64,000 nt of DNA, from NCBI GenBank assembly GCA_030158125.1, contig JAOATL010000002.1:33672-97671 (forward strand). Reading direction: 5' to 3'. Within the stretch, counting starts at the first letter, position 1, and the number at the start of each line of letters is the position of its first letter. Origin of the DNA: Limnohabitans sp. (GTDB lineage: Bacteria; Pseudomonadota; Gammaproteobacteria; Burkholderiales; Burkholderiaceae_C). Under the pieces are notes generated by a model. It did not search any database, had not been told where the DNA came from, and saw only the letters and a list, made by a program, of their open reading frames with translations. The translations under genes were made by a program, and so were the position numbers. Of this stretch, positions 38,088 through 48,018 are shown in pieces.

Positions 38088-38462
38088 TTAGGCCTCGTCT
38101 TTGGAACGTGAAGCCACGGCCTTGGAAATCAAGGCATTCATATCAGATGCGCGCTCTGTGGTGCGGTCAAATATGAAATGAAGCGTGGGAACGGTGTGAA
38201 TTTGCAAGCGCTTGAACAAACCATTTCGCAAAAAACCCGCTGCAGCGTTCAAGCCTGCAGTAGCCTCTTCTGGTTTGCCCGTGATGATGCTGAAAAACAC
38301 CTTCGCGTGCGCGTAATCAGGTGTCACTTCAACAGCGTTCAAGGTGACCATGCCCACCCGAGGATCTTTGAGCTCGCGCGCAATCAGCTCCGACAGATCG
38401 CGTTGGATCTGGTCGGCAACGCGGAAACCGCGGTGGGCTGAGCTGGTTGGTTTGCGGGCCAT
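38088..38462 (-). CDS. rbfA: 30S ribosome-binding factor RbfA
   Basis: 124 residues, type-II KH fold, with [24 protein letters not shown] and [17 protein letters not shown] as family hallmarks (partially quoted). It assists late 30S maturation and cold adaptation. It lies 24 bp after infB and 1 bp before truB. Confidence 0.96.
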   Translation of the reverse strand: MARKPTSSAHRGFRVADQIQRDLSELIARELKDPRVGMVTLNAVEVTPDYAHAKVFFSIITGKPEEATAGLNAAAGFLRNGLFKRLQIHTVPTLHFIFDRTTERASDMNALISKAVASRSKDEA

Positions 38463-38486
38463 GATGGTGTGAGCCTGTTTCTGTGA

Positions 38487-41435
38487 TTACAAGGTGCGTG
38501 CAATCTCTTTAACTTCAAAGAATTCCAGTTGGTCGCCCACTGCAATGTCGTTGTAGTTTTTGAGTTTGATACCGCACTCGAAACCTTCTTTGACTTCGCG
38601 AACGTCGTCTTTGAGGCGTTTGAGTGAGTCGATGTCGCCGGTGTAAATGACCACGTTGTCGCGCAACAAACGGAATTTGGAAGAGCGTGTGACTTGGCCA
38701 TTGGTGACCATACAACCTGCCACCGTACCAATTTTGGAAGCCACAAACACCGTACGGATTTCGGCCATACCAATGACTTCTTCCTTCTGCTCTGGCGCCA
38801 ACATGCCAGACATGGCAGCTTTCAATTCGTCTACCGCGTCATAAATGATGTTGTAGTAATGAATGCTGACGCCATTGCCTTCGGCTTGCTTGCGCGCGCC
38901 GGCATCGGCACGCACGTTGAAGCCAATGACCACCGCCTTGGACGCAATGGCCAAGTTGATGTCGGACTCGCTGATACCGCCCACCGCTGCGTAAACCAAT
39001 TGAACTTTGATCTCGTCGGTAGACAATTTGAGCAAGGACGCAGCCAAAGCTTCTTGTGAACCTTGTACGTCGGCTTTGACAATGATGGGCAATGTTTTGA
39101 CTTCGCCAGCACCCATGTCGCTGAACATGTTTTCCAACTTGGCAGCTTGCTGCTTGGCCAGTTTGGTGTTGCGGAACTTGCCAGCGCGGTAAGTTGCAAT
39201 TTCACGGGCACGTCGTTCGTCACTCAGGACCATGAACTCGTCACCGGCTTGTGGAACTTCGGTCAAACCTTGAATTTCAACGGGGATGGAAGGTCCAGCT
39301 GTTTTGATAGGCTTGCCGTTTTCATCCAACATGGCTCGCACACGGCCAAATGTTTGACCGGCCAAAACCACATCGCCCGTCGACAAAGTGCCGGACTGAA
39401 CCAGCACAGTGGCCACAGGGCCTCGACCTTTGTCCAAACGCGCTTCAATGACCAAGCCTTTGGCTGCCGCATCGACAGGCGCCTTCAATTCAAGCACCTC
39501 AGCCTGCAACAAGACTTGTTCTAACAACTCGTCAATGCCGGCACCGGTTTTAGCGGACACACCCACAAAGGGTGAATCGCCACCAAATTCTTCTGGCACC
39601 ACTTCTTCAGCGACCAACTCGCCTTTAACGCGATCGAGGTTTGCATCGGGTTTGTCGATCTTGTTGATGGCCACAACAATCGGAACACCCGCTGCCTTGG
39701 CGTGCTTGATCGCTTCTTTGGTTTGCGGCATCACACCGTCGTCGGCAGCAACCACCAAAATGACGATGTCGGTGGCTTGCGCACCACGAGCGCGCATGGC
39801 CGTGAATGCCTCGTGACCTGGGGTGTCCAAAAAGGACACCATGCCACGCGCTGTTTCGACGTGATACGCGCCAATGTGTTGGGTAATGCCGCCAGCTTCG
39901 CCAGAGGCCACTTTGGCACGGCGGATGTAGTCGAGCAATGAAGTTTTACCGTGGTCAACGTGACCCATGACTGTGACCACAGGGGCACGAGGCATGAGGG
40001 GTGCGTCGCTTTGTGAAACTTCATCGTCTGTAAAGGCTTCTGGATCGTCGAGTGCCGCGATCACTGCTTTGTGGCCAAGTTCTTCCACCAAAATCATGGC
40101 GGTGTCTTGGTCCAAGGGCTGATTGATCGTGACCATCTGGCCCAATTTCATCAATTGTTTGATGACTTCTGACGCCTTGATGGCCATCTTGTGCGCCAAC
40201 TCAGCAACCGTAATGGTTTCAGGCACGTGCACTTCAATGACGCGTGCTTCCACCGGTGCTGCTGGCACATGATCTTCGCGATCGCGGTCGTTGCCACGGC
40301 GGTTTTTAGGACCACCCCGCCAGTTGTTACGACCCACTCCGCCGCTGGTATCGCCGCGTGTTGGAATGGCTTTCTTTTTCGTAGCAGGATCTCCTGCCCA
40401 GCTAGAGGACAACTTGGCCGATTTAACTTCCTTGTTGCCACCTGGCGTTGCGTCCTTGGCTTCCACCGCGCCGACTGGCTTCTTGCCAGCGGCACCCGCA
40501 ACTTGCGCAGGCTTGTGCAATGTACCTTTGGCCGCTTTAGGGTCAGGTTTGGGTTCTTCTTTGGGTGGTGCTTTTTTGGGCGGCGCGCTCATCATGGCAC
40601 GAATGGCTTCAGCCTCGGCCAAGGCTTTGTTGCGACGCAGATTCAAATCGCGTTCGCGTGCGGCTTCATCAGCCACCACCGCTTTGGCTTCTTGATCGGC
40701 TTGGTCTTCTGCAGCTTTTTTCTGTGCAGCTTTTTCAGCTTGCTTTGCAGCTTCAGCATTCACACGCTCAGTCTCTGCTGTTTGCGCAATGCTTGGATCA
40801 ACTGGTTTGGCGGCAGCGTTGATGCTGTCGGCTTCTTGTTGCGCTGCAGCTGCTTTGGCACTGCGAATGGCAGCTGCATCTGCGGCAAGCTCTTCGGGTG
40901 TCTTTTGGACAGCACTGGCAGCAGCCAACGCAGCTTCTTGTGCGGCAAGCTCTTCACGTTTGGCTTGCTCTTTGGCTTCACGCTCCAAGCGCTTTTCTGC
41001 CAAAGCCTCTTCCTGACGGCGCAGTAACTCTGCTTGGCTGCGGGCTTCTTCTTCACGACGCGCCAATTCGGCGTGATCGATCAGGGGCGCGACAGGTTCG
41101 GCCACCACTGGCGTAGGCGTGCTCTCGATTTCGTCATCGCGCTTGATGAAGGTGCGTTTTTTACGCACTTCCACCTGAATGGTTCGCGCTTTGCCTGTTG
41201 AGTCGGCCTGCTTAATTTCACTGGTTGATTTTTTAACCAAGGTGATCTTTTTACGCTCGGCCGTGGCTGTGCCGTGACTGGCTTGCAAATAACCCAAAAG
41301 CTTTTGCTTGTCGGTTTCGGTCAACGCGTCGGATGGCGCTGATTTATCGACACCTGCAGAGCGCAATTGCTCGAGCAGCGTGTCGGGTGATTTTTTGAGT
41401 TCGCTGGCGAACTCGGCGACGGTATTACTGGACAT
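38487..41435 (-). CDS. infB: Translation initiation factor IF-2
   Basis: 982 residues. The order is an N-terminal IF2_N subdomain ([19 protein letters not shown]), a long Ala/Glu/Lys-rich linker from about 110 to 300 with coiled-coil character, a second IF2_N region, the G domain with [16 protein letters not shown] near 487-502, DTPGHEAF and NKIDKPDA, and the C-terminal fMet-tRNA-binding domains. The linker makes it longer than the 890 residues of the E. coli protein. It is 23 bp after nusA. Confidence 0.98.
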   Translation of the reverse strand: MSSNTVAEFASELKKSPDTLLEQLRSAGVDKSAPSDALTETDKQKLLGYLQASHGTATAERKKITLVKKSTSEIKQADSTGKARTIQVEVRKKRTFIKRDDEIESTPTPVVAEPVAPLIDHAELARREEEARSQAELLRRQEEALAEKRLEREAKEQAKREELAAQEAALAAASAVQKTPEELAADAAAIRSAKAAAAQQEADSINAAAKPVDPSIAQTAETERVNAEAAKQAEKAAQKKAAEDQADQEAKAVVADEAARERDLNLRRNKALAEAEAIRAMMSAPPKKAPPKEEPKPDPKAAKGTLHKPAQVAGAAGKKPVGAVEAKDATPGGNKEVKSAKLSSSWAGDPATKKKAIPTRGDTSGGVGRNNWRGGPKNRRGNDRDREDHVPAAPVEARVIEVHVPETITVAELAHKMAIKASEVIKQLMKLGQMVTINQPLDQDTAMILVEELGHKAVIAALDDPEAFTDDEVSQSDAPLMPRAPVVTVMGHVDHGKTSLLDYIRRAKVASGEAGGITQHIGAYHVETARGMVSFLDTPGHEAFTAMRARGAQATDIVILVVAADDGVMPQTKEAIKHAKAAGVPIVVAINKIDKPDANLDRVKGELVAEEVVPEEFGGDSPFVGVSAKTGAGIDELLEQVLLQAEVLELKAPVDAAAKGLVIEARLDKGRGPVATVLVQSGTLSTGDVVLAGQTFGRVRAMLDENGKPIKTAGPSIPVEIQGLTEVPQAGDEFMVLSDERRAREIATYRAGKFRNTKLAKQQAAKLENMFSDMGAGEVKTLPIIVKADVQGSQEALAASLLKLSTDEIKVQLVYAAVGGISESDINLAIASKAVVIGFNVRADAGARKQAEGNGVSIHYYNIIYDAVDELKAAMSGMLAPEQKEEVIGMAEIRTVFVASKIGTVAGCMVTNGQVTRSSKFRLLRDNVVIYTGDIDSLKRLKDDVREVKEGFECGIKLKNYNDIAVGDQLEFFEVKEIARTL

Positions 41436-41458
41436 ATGGGGTTCTTGCCTCCTTTAGA

Positions 41459-42943
41459 TTAGGCCTGACCAGTGAACCAATGTTCACGGGCTTTCATGAT
41501 CAGGGCGGTGGCTTCACCATCGGTTTGTCCGGTGATGTCGGTGAGTTCATCAGTGGCCAAATCGGCCAAATCGTCGCGCGTATGAATACCCGCCTCAGCC
41601 AATTTGGCAATGAGTTCAGGCGTCAAGCCTTCAAGGTCACGCAGGTCTTGTGAAACATCTTCCACACTTTCTTCGCGTGCAATTTCCAATGTGAGCAAAG
41701 CGTCTTTGGCGCGCGTGCGCAGTTCATTGACGGTGTCCTCATCGAAGCTTTCGATTTCAAGCATTTCTTGGATGGGCACATAAGCCACTTCTTCCAAACT
41801 GGTGAAACCTTCTTCAATCAGGATGTCGGCAATTTCTTGGTCCACATCAAGCTTGTCCATGAACAGCGCACGAATGCCTGTTGTTTCTTCGGCTTGTTTT
41901 TGCGCTGACTCAGCTGCGTCCATGATGTTGATTTTCCAACCGGTGAGGTCGGAAGCCAAACGAACGTTTTGACCACCACGGCCAATGGCAATGGCCAAGT
42001 TTTCTTCGTCTACCACCACATCCATGGCGTGCTTTTCTTCATCGACCACAATGGATTGAACGTTGGCTGGCGCCAAGGCGCCAATCACGAATTGTGCGGG
42101 ATCTTCACTCCACAAAACGATGTCAACGCGCTCACCCGCCAATTCGTTGGTGACGCCGTTGACACGTGTACCGCGAACACCGACACATGTGCCGATGGGA
42201 TCAACGCGCTTGTCGTGTGACAACACAGCAATTTTGGCGCGCGAACCGGGGTCACGTGCGCAAGATTTGATTTCGAGCAAACCCTGTTCAATTTCGGGCA
42301 CTTCCTGGCGGAACAGCTCGACCATGAACTCTGGTGAGGAACGCGACAAGATGATGGGTGCACCGCGAAGGGTGAGGTCAACCTCCATGATCATGGCGCG
42401 AACACGGTCACCATTTCGAAGATTTTCCTTCGGAATCATTTCACTGCGGCGCAGACGACCTTCTACTCGGCCAGACTCGACGATGATGTCGCCTTTGTCC
42501 ATGCGCTTGACCGTACCAACCAAAATTTTCTCACCACGGGCCATGAATTCGTTGAGCAGCATTTCGCGCTCAGCGTCACGGATCTTTTGCAAGATAACTT
42601 GTTTAGCGGCCATGGCACCAATCCGGCCAATGGGGAGTGATTCGACAGCTTCTTCGATGTATTCATCGACTTCAATGTCGGGAATTTGCTCAAGCGCTTC
42701 GAACAAGAGAATTTCTTGGTCGGGCAACTGCAAGCCAGCTTCATCTGGCACAACGTGCCAGCGACGGAAAGTTTCGTAATTGCCACTGTCACGGTCAATG
42801 GCAACGCGAATGTCCACGTCGCCTTCATAGATCTTTTTGGTGGCTTGGGCCAACGCAGACTCAACCGCACCAAACACGATGTCACGCTCTACGTTCTTTT
42901 CACGTGAGATGGCTTCAACCAGCATCAACAGTTCGCGATTCAT
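41459..42943 (-). CDS. nusA: Transcription termination/antitermination factor NusA
   Basis: 494 residues. The N-terminal RNA-polymerase-binding domain, S1 domain (around 130-200), two KH domains ([14 protein letters not shown] and [14 protein letters not shown]) and two acidic C-terminal repeats after about 365 are all present. It modulates pausing, termination and antitermination. It lies 1 bp after the rimP stop. Confidence 0.98.
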   Translation of the reverse strand: MNRELLMLVEAISREKNVERDIVFGAVESALAQATKKIYEGDVDIRVAIDRDSGNYETFRRWHVVPDEAGLQLPDQEILLFEALEQIPDIEVDEYIEEAVESLPIGRIGAMAAKQVILQKIRDAEREMLLNEFMARGEKILVGTVKRMDKGDIIVESGRVEGRLRRSEMIPKENLRNGDRVRAMIMEVDLTLRGAPIILSRSSPEFMVELFRQEVPEIEQGLLEIKSCARDPGSRAKIAVLSHDKRVDPIGTCVGVRGTRVNGVTNELAGERVDIVLWSEDPAQFVIGALAPANVQSIVVDEEKHAMDVVVDEENLAIAIGRGGQNVRLASDLTGWKINIMDAAESAQKQAEETTGIRALFMDKLDVDQEIADILIEEGFTSLEEVAYVPIQEMLEIESFDEDTVNELRTRAKDALLTLEIAREESVEDVSQDLRDLEGLTPELIAKLAEAGIHTRDDLADLATDELTDITGQTDGEATALIMKAREHWFTGQA

Positions 42944-42944
42944 G

Positions 42945-43529
42945 TTAATTCTCTCCTAAGTCTATTTTGGGCTTACGGCCCTTGAAATCAACCACAGGCG
43001 CGAGACGCGCCTCTCTTAATTCATCTAACCTGAAACCCAGCACTTGCATGGGAACAGGCGGTCTTTTTTTGCTAACGCGAGCACCCGGCTTGGGCTCGGG
43101 GGCATCGGACCAAACAATTTGCCAAGTGCTTTCGGCTTCGGCTTTTTCCAAAGCGCCTCGAAACTTTTTACGCAAAGCGTTGACCAAACCAGCCGCAGCC
43201 TCTCCCATTGGGGCTTTCAGGGTAATGTCAATCAACTCGCCTTCGAATCGGGCCAAATCTTTTTCATTTCGCAGCGGACGGTCGATGCCAGGTGAAGAGA
43301 CCTCAAGGCGACGGTATTCAACACCGTCTACTTCCAAGGCGAACATCAATTGACGATTGACTTTTTCACAATCTTCTACAGTGACAAAGGGAATGTCAAA
43401 GCGATCGACACCATCTTGCCAAATGTTATCAATGGTGATGCGCATGAGTCCACCGGCAGAGCGTTCAATCTCTACCAATTCATAGCCCAAACCGGCCACG
43501 GTTTCTTCAACGATCTGTTGCAATGCCAC
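42945..43529 (-). CDS. rimP: Ribosome maturation factor RimP
   Basis: 194 residues from the GTG at 43529. The core reads [19 protein letters not shown], then [10 protein letters not shown] and a C-terminal Sm-like domain with a Pro/Lys-rich insertion ([14 protein letters not shown]). It is needed for 30S maturation. The frame stays open up to 43655, but that stretch is a 12-bp tandem repeat next to a terminator and encodes low-complexity FEKP repeats unlike RimP, so the GTG start is favoured although its ribosome-binding site is poor. It heads the rimP-nusA-infB-rbfA-truB-typA operon. Confidence 0.88.
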   Translation of the reverse strand: MALQQIVEETVAGLGYELVEIERSAGGLMRITIDNIWQDGVDRFDIPFVTVEDCEKVNRQLMFALEVDGVEYRRLEVSSPGIDRPLRNEKDLARFEGELIDITLKAPMGEAAAGLVNALRKKFRGALEKAEAESTWQIVWSDAPEPKPGARVSKKRPPVPMQVLGFRLDELREARLAPVVDFKGRKPKIDLGEN

Positions 43530-43552
43530 GCGAAATGAATCTTTTCTTAAAA

Positions 43553-43598
43553 GGGTTTCAAAAGGTTTTTCAAAAGGTTTCTCAAAGGCTTTTTCAAA
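43553..43598. repeat. Four-copy ~12-bp tandem repeat in the rimP leader
   Basis: Four adjacent units at 43553-43562 (10 bp), 43563-43574, 43575-43586 and 43587-43598 share the pattern AGGTTTTTCAAA (plus strand) with one or two changes each. They sit between the upstream operon's terminator and the rimP start. In the rimP frame they would read as repeated Phe-Glu-Lys-Pro/Ala. Confidence 0.75.
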
Positions 43599-43653
43599 GA
43601 CTTTGGGCCCCGAAAAATGACAGGTATAAACCCTGCTCACTAATCGATCGACC

Positions 43654-43686
43654 AAAAAAAACGGGCGGTGAAAACCCGCCCGTTTG
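43654..43686 (-). terminator. Intrinsic terminator of the peptide ABC transporter operon
   Basis: A GC-rich stem of at least 8 bp (43676-43683 pairing with 43661-43668) with a 7-nt loop is followed on the minus strand by a run of seven to eight T. Outer bases continue the symmetry. It lies 70 bp beyond the ABC ATPase stop and separates that operon from rimP. Confidence 0.88.
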
Positions 43687-43755
43687 GTCGTGAAGCTCGG
43701 ATTCTAATCCATAAATCCTTGATTTGGAACGATTTTGTTGGAAAAAAGCACCAAA

Positions 43756-45591
43756 TTAAGCCAGCGCCTGGTTCAGCTTGGGCACAGCAGAAAGCAGTGA
43801 TTTTGTGTAGTCGTGCACTGGATTGTTCAAAATTTGGGACGCCTCCCCCATTTCGACCATTTGCCCGGCGTGCATGACGGCCACGCGGTCAGCCAAATAC
43901 GCCACCACGCCAATGTTGTGCGTCACAAACAAGTAGCTAACCCCGAGGTGGTCTTGCAGTTCCCGCAGAAGGTTCAAAATTTGAGCCTGAACCGAGACAT
44001 CCAAGGCGGACGTGGGTTCATCACACACAATCAGGTTTGGCTTGACCGCCAAGGCACGCGCAATGGCAATGCGTTGACGCTGACCGCCAGAGAATTCGTG
44101 AGGATAGCGATCAAGGGCATCGACTCTTAAGCCGACTTGGTCCATGAGCACCTTCAAATCCGCACTGCGTTGATCCGCAGACCACTCTGGATGAAGGCTT
44201 TTCATGCCCTCCTCCAAAATTTCTTGCACGCGCATTCTAGGGTTCAGAGAAGCAAAAGGATTTTGAAAGATGATTTGCATCTGCTTGCGAGAAGCCTGCA
44301 ATGACTGGCCTGAAAGCGCAAACAAATCCTGACCTTGCAAAAACGCATGCCCAGTGATTTTGGTTTGCGGGGTGAGCAATTGCAACAAGGCCTTGCCGAT
44401 GGTCGTTTTGCCACAACCAGATTCGCCAACCAGGGCCAAGGTTTGACCTTTGTGAATGTCAAAGCTGACGTTTTTCACCGCATCAAATGTTTTCCGACCA
44501 CCTAACACCCCCCCACCCATTGAATAGGTCACAGACAAGTCTTTGACAGACAACAACAATGAATGGTCATGTGAAGTTTCTTGCGCACGCACAAGCAAGG
44601 GCGGCAAGCTCAACGACTGCAAGCTGGCATCGTGGACGCGCGCGCAACGAACGTTGTGAGTTTCAGACAGGGCTGTCATGCCAACGGGTTTGTCGTGACA
44701 AATGTCCGACTGGTAAGGGCAACGCGGTGCAAAGCGACAGGCTTTAAAAACTTGCGTCAAAGGCGGTACCGTACCGTGAATCGCCGCCAACTGACGGCCA
44801 CGCAAATCTTCGCCAGGCAAAGCCTGCAGCAGCAGCTTGGCATAAGGATGCGAAGGCCGCACAAAGAAATCGGCGGCCGAAGCCACCTCCACGATTTGCC
44901 CGGCATACATCAACGCAACTTGATCAGCCATGCCGCTGACGACAGCCAAGTCATGGGTGATCAGCAACATGGCCATGCCACGCTCTTTCTGCAAACTTTT
45001 AAGCAAATCCAGAATTTGCGCTTGGATGGTGACATCCAAAGCGGTTGTCGGCTCATCGGCAATCAGTAAATCGGGTTCAGCGGCCAAGGCAATGGCAATC
45101 ATCACACGTTGCAACTGACCACCCGACATTTCAAAGGGATAGCTGCCCATGCGGCGCGCTGGCTCGGGCAGGCCTACTTTTTGCAACCACTCGATGGCGC
45201 GTGCACGCGCGGCATCTGCTTGTAAATCGGTGTGCTGATGAATCACTTCCAAAATCTGATCACCCACGGTCATGACCGGATTGAGGCTGGTAGATGGCTC
45301 TTGAAAAATGATGGAAATGCGTCGACCTCGAATGGTGCGCATTTGGTTTTCACTTAACTGAAAAACATCCACATCTGACAAATTGACTTTGCCGTTTTGA
45401 ATGACAGCGTTGTCTGGCAACAAACGAAGCAAAGACAAGGCCGTCATGGATTTGCCACAACCAGACTCGCCAACCAGTGCAAAAGTTTGTCCTTTTTGCA
45501 AGGTCAAATTGAGCGCGTCAACAGCCCTTGCCATGCCGACCTCTGTTTGCAGGTCAACCACCAAATTTTGAACATTCAATTGCGTACTCAT
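43756..45591 (-). CDS. Peptide ABC transporter ATP-binding protein, two ATPase domains fused
   Basis: 611 residues: two complete OppD/OppF-like ATPases in one chain. The Walker A motifs are [15 protein letters not shown] near 38 and [15 protein letters not shown] near 393; signature motifs MSGGQLQRV and FSGGQRQRI precede the Walker B segments. After the first domain comes the Cys-containing oligopeptide-transporter tail [14 protein letters not shown]. The arrangement equals YejF/DppD-DppF fusions and powers peptide or similar import. The ATG overlaps the permease stop by 4 bp (ATGA). Confidence 0.96.
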   Translation of the reverse strand: MSTQLNVQNLVVDLQTEVGMARAVDALNLTLQKGQTFALVGESGCGKSMTALSLLRLLPDNAVIQNGKVNLSDVDVFQLSENQMRTIRGRRISIIFQEPSTSLNPVMTVGDQILEVIHQHTDLQADAARARAIEWLQKVGLPEPARRMGSYPFEMSGGQLQRVMIAIALAAEPDLLIADEPTTALDVTIQAQILDLLKSLQKERGMAMLLITHDLAVVSGMADQVALMYAGQIVEVASAADFFVRPSHPYAKLLLQALPGEDLRGRQLAAIHGTVPPLTQVFKACRFAPRCPYQSDICHDKPVGMTALSETHNVRCARVHDASLQSLSLPPLLVRAQETSHDHSLLLSVKDLSVTYSMGGGVLGGRKTFDAVKNVSFDIHKGQTLALVGESGCGKTTIGKALLQLLTPQTKITGHAFLQGQDLFALSGQSLQASRKQMQIIFQNPFASLNPRMRVQEILEEGMKSLHPEWSADQRSADLKVLMDQVGLRVDALDRYPHEFSGGQRQRIAIARALAVKPNLIVCDEPTSALDVSVQAQILNLLRELQDHLGVSYLFVTHNIGVVAYLADRVAVMHAGQMVEMGEASQILNNPVHDYTKSLLSAVPKLNQALA

Positions 45592-47033
45592 ACGGACACC
45601 TCTTGCGTTTGGGATGCCACGGGACTGGCACTGCGTAACCGCGTGCGAGGGTCAAAGGCATCTCGCACGGCATCGGCCAACAAATTGGCACTGAGCACTA
45701 TCAGGAACATAAAGCCGAAGGCCGTGGCCAAGGTCCACCAAACCAAAGGCGTCGCAGCAAGTTCGGCGCGGGCTGTATTGATCATGACACCGAAACTTGC
45801 GGTTTTGGGATCCACGCCAACGCCCACATATGACAAAACCGCTTCGGCCAAAACAAAACTTGAGAACTGCATCACGGTATTGATCAAGACCAAATGCATC
45901 AGGTTGGGCACAATGTGACGCCATAAAACGCGCGGTGTCGACACACCAAAAGCACGTGCTGACTGAATGTATTCAAGCTCGCGTAACTTCAGTGTTTCGC
46001 CGCGAACCAAACGGCACAAACCGGTGAACGAAGTAATGCCAAGAATCAAACACAAAAAGAACAAGCGTGCATCTGCACGTTCCAGTGAAGTTTCAAACAC
46101 ACCTTGGTTTTTGTCGATGAAAACTTGCAACAACAACACCGAAGCAGCAATCAAGAGAACATCAGGAATGGACGCCAACAAGGTGTAGAGGTATTGAATG
46201 GCCTCGTCCACCCAGCCACGCAAATAGCCCGCGGTGACCCCTAAAAGCAATGCCAATGGCAATACCACCAAAGTGGTCAGGCCACCAATGACCAAGGCGG
46301 TTCGAACACTTTTCAATGCAAAAACCAACACGGAATTTCCTGTACGGTCGGTGCCGAACACATGGTAGCCCTGCGACAGCAACGCAACCCAAGTGATGCT
46401 CAAAACCATCACAGAGAATGTCAGCGCCATGGATCGCCAAGGCCACTCAGTGCGCCCAGTTTTGAAATTCAAAAATAGATCTCCGAAGGTTTGACCCGTT
46501 TTCGCCTTTGCCAGTGCAAAGCCAATCAACATTGTCAAAACAATGAAAGAAACGCCCAAACCCAGTGCGGCCCAAGTTTTCGAAGAGACATCGTCAGCCA
46601 GTTGCGTTGCAGGGTCTTTCAGATGGTGGCCACCAAAACGCAAGCGTGGATAGTCACGGACCGAGGCCCCATCCCGCTCAAACGTCTCTTTTCGAAACGC
46701 AACCGCTGACAGCGGCTCTGAGTAACTGCGTTCACGCGCAGTTGCCAAAGGCAGCAAGACTTGGTCCAAGACAGAGAGCGCTTCTGATGAGAATTGCGTG
46801 CGTGACTGGCCTGAAGCAACTGGCAATGCCTCGCGGTAATGCACGGAGTCGGCCAAAGCGACCAGCAAAAAGAACCCAAGCACCATGCTACTGACCATGG
46901 CCACTGGGCGGCGCATGGCCAAGCGCCAATTGGCCCTTAAATTGCGGTCAGAGCGAACACGCCACATGTACCAAAGTACAAACAACAAAATGGCGTAAAC
47001 GAATATATCGGTAAGTAAAAAAACTGGTTGCAT
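45588..47033 (-). CDS. Peptide ABC transporter permease, DppC type, with long N-terminal region
   Basis: 481 residues, much longer than the ~300 of DppC or ~340 of YejE. The C-terminal half is a standard binding-protein-dependent permease (LHVFGTDRTGNSVL-like entry, TGLCRLVRGETLKLRELEYIQ with the EAA-loop, end VRDAFDPRTRLR). The N-terminal ~200 residues add two extra hydrophobic segments (near 8-25 and 45-65) and a polar stretch. It is 7 bp downstream of the DppB-like gene. Confidence 0.93.
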   Translation of the reverse strand: MQPVFLLTDIFVYAILLFVLWYMWRVRSDRNLRANWRLAMRRPVAMVSSMVLGFFLLVALADSVHYREALPVASGQSRTQFSSEALSVLDQVLLPLATARERSYSEPLSAVAFRKETFERDGASVRDYPRLRFGGHHLKDPATQLADDVSSKTWAALGLGVSFIVLTMLIGFALAKAKTGQTFGDLFLNFKTGRTEWPWRSMALTFSVMVLSITWVALLSQGYHVFGTDRTGNSVLVFALKSVRTALVIGGLTTLVVLPLALLLGVTAGYLRGWVDEAIQYLYTLLASIPDVLLIAASVLLLQVFIDKNQGVFETSLERADARLFFLCLILGITSFTGLCRLVRGETLKLRELEYIQSARAFGVSTPRVLWRHIVPNLMHLVLINTVMQFSSFVLAEAVLSYVGVGVDPKTASFGVMINTARAELAATPLVWWTLATAFGFMFLIVLSANLLADAVRDAFDPRTRLRSASPVASQTQEVSV

Positions 47034-47040
47034 GATGCGC

Positions 47041-48018
47041 TTACTGCAAACGAATGCGAGGATCAGCCAATGTGTAGCTGATGTCGGTCAGAATCAAACC
47101 GACGATGTACAAAAACGAACCGATAAAAACCATGGCTCGCACAATGGCAAAGTCTTGACCGGCAATGGCTTCAATCAGATAGCTGCCAAGCCCTGGTATG
47201 GCAAAGAAGGATTCAGTAATCAAACTGCCCATGAACAACAAAGGGATGACTGCAACCGATGCACTCAAGATCGGAATCAATGCATTGCGTAATACATGGA
47301 CAAGTAATACACGCGCTTCAGACAAGCCTTTTGAACGCGCAGTTCGCACGTAGTCTTTGCCAATCTCTTCCATGAACAAGGTGCGATTGAAACGCACCTC
47401 GCCACCCAATCGGGCCAAGATACCCACTGTGATGGGTAATACCAAGAAACGCCAAGCGTCTAAGCCAGGTGCAAAACCAGACACCGGCATCAACTGCAAC
47501 ACACGTGAAAACAAGAACTGTCCCATCACAATGAAAAACAGCGATGAAATCGACATGAACACCACGCACAGCACCGTGCCCCAGAAATCTAGATAAGTGG
47601 CCCGAAAGAAGGCCAAACCAAGGGCCAACACAATGGAGATGCCCAAACCAACCACAAAGGTGGGCAATGCCAAAGCAACCGAAGGTCCTGCTCTGCGAAC
47701 AATTTCAGAAGCGATGTCGCGCCCACTGTCAGCCCGGCCAAAGTCAAACGCAAACATGCGCAATGAACTGTCTAAAAACAAAGTATTCGTCAATTGCGCC
47801 GTGCCTTGCGCTTTGTCATTGAAAAACAAAGGACGATCATAGCCACGCTCGGCCTTCCATTTTTCAATGGCGTCTGGTGTGACACGTTTGCCTCCCAATT
47901 GCATGCGCGCCATGTCATCGGGTGTGTTTACTTTGAAAAACAACACAAAAGTCAGCAAATTGATGCCAATCAAAATGGCCAAACCGTAGGCCAATTTACG
48001 CGTTAAAAACCTGAACAT
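47041..48018 (-). CDS. Peptide ABC transporter permease, DppB type
   Basis: 325 residues with about six membrane helices, the DppB-type N-terminus FRFLTRKLAYGLAILIGINLLTFVLFF (split here: a basic start then a helix), and the C-terminal YVRTARSKGLSEARVLLVHVLRNALIP EAA-loop region. An in-frame extension upstream to 48252 overlaps the binding-protein gene and is rejected. The ATG at 48018 overlaps that gene's stop by one base (TGATG). Confidence 0.95.
   Translation of the reverse strand: MFRFLTRKLAYGLAILIGINLLTFVLFFKVNTPDDMARMQLGGKRVTPDAIEKWKAERGYDRPLFFNDKAQGTAQLTNTLFLDSSLRMFAFDFGRADSGRDIASEIVRRAGPSVALALPTFVVGLGISIVLALGLAFFRATYLDFWGTVLCVVFMSISSLFFIVMGQFLFSRVLQLMPVSGFAPGLDAWRFLVLPITVGILARLGGEVRFNRTLFMEEIGKDYVRTARSKGLSEARVLLVHVLRNALIPILSASVAVIPLLFMGSLITESFFAIPGLGSYLIEAIAGQDFAIVRAMVFIGSFLYIVGLILTDISYTLADPRIRLQ

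Noticed and set aside
40191..41027. A 278-residue Cys/Phe-rich open frame opposite infB
   Set aside because: It mirrors the Ala/Glu/Lys-rich linker of IF-2 and has no plausible start or homology.
43553..43598. CRISPR-like repeats
   Set aside because: The units are ~12 bp and directly adjacent with no spacers.
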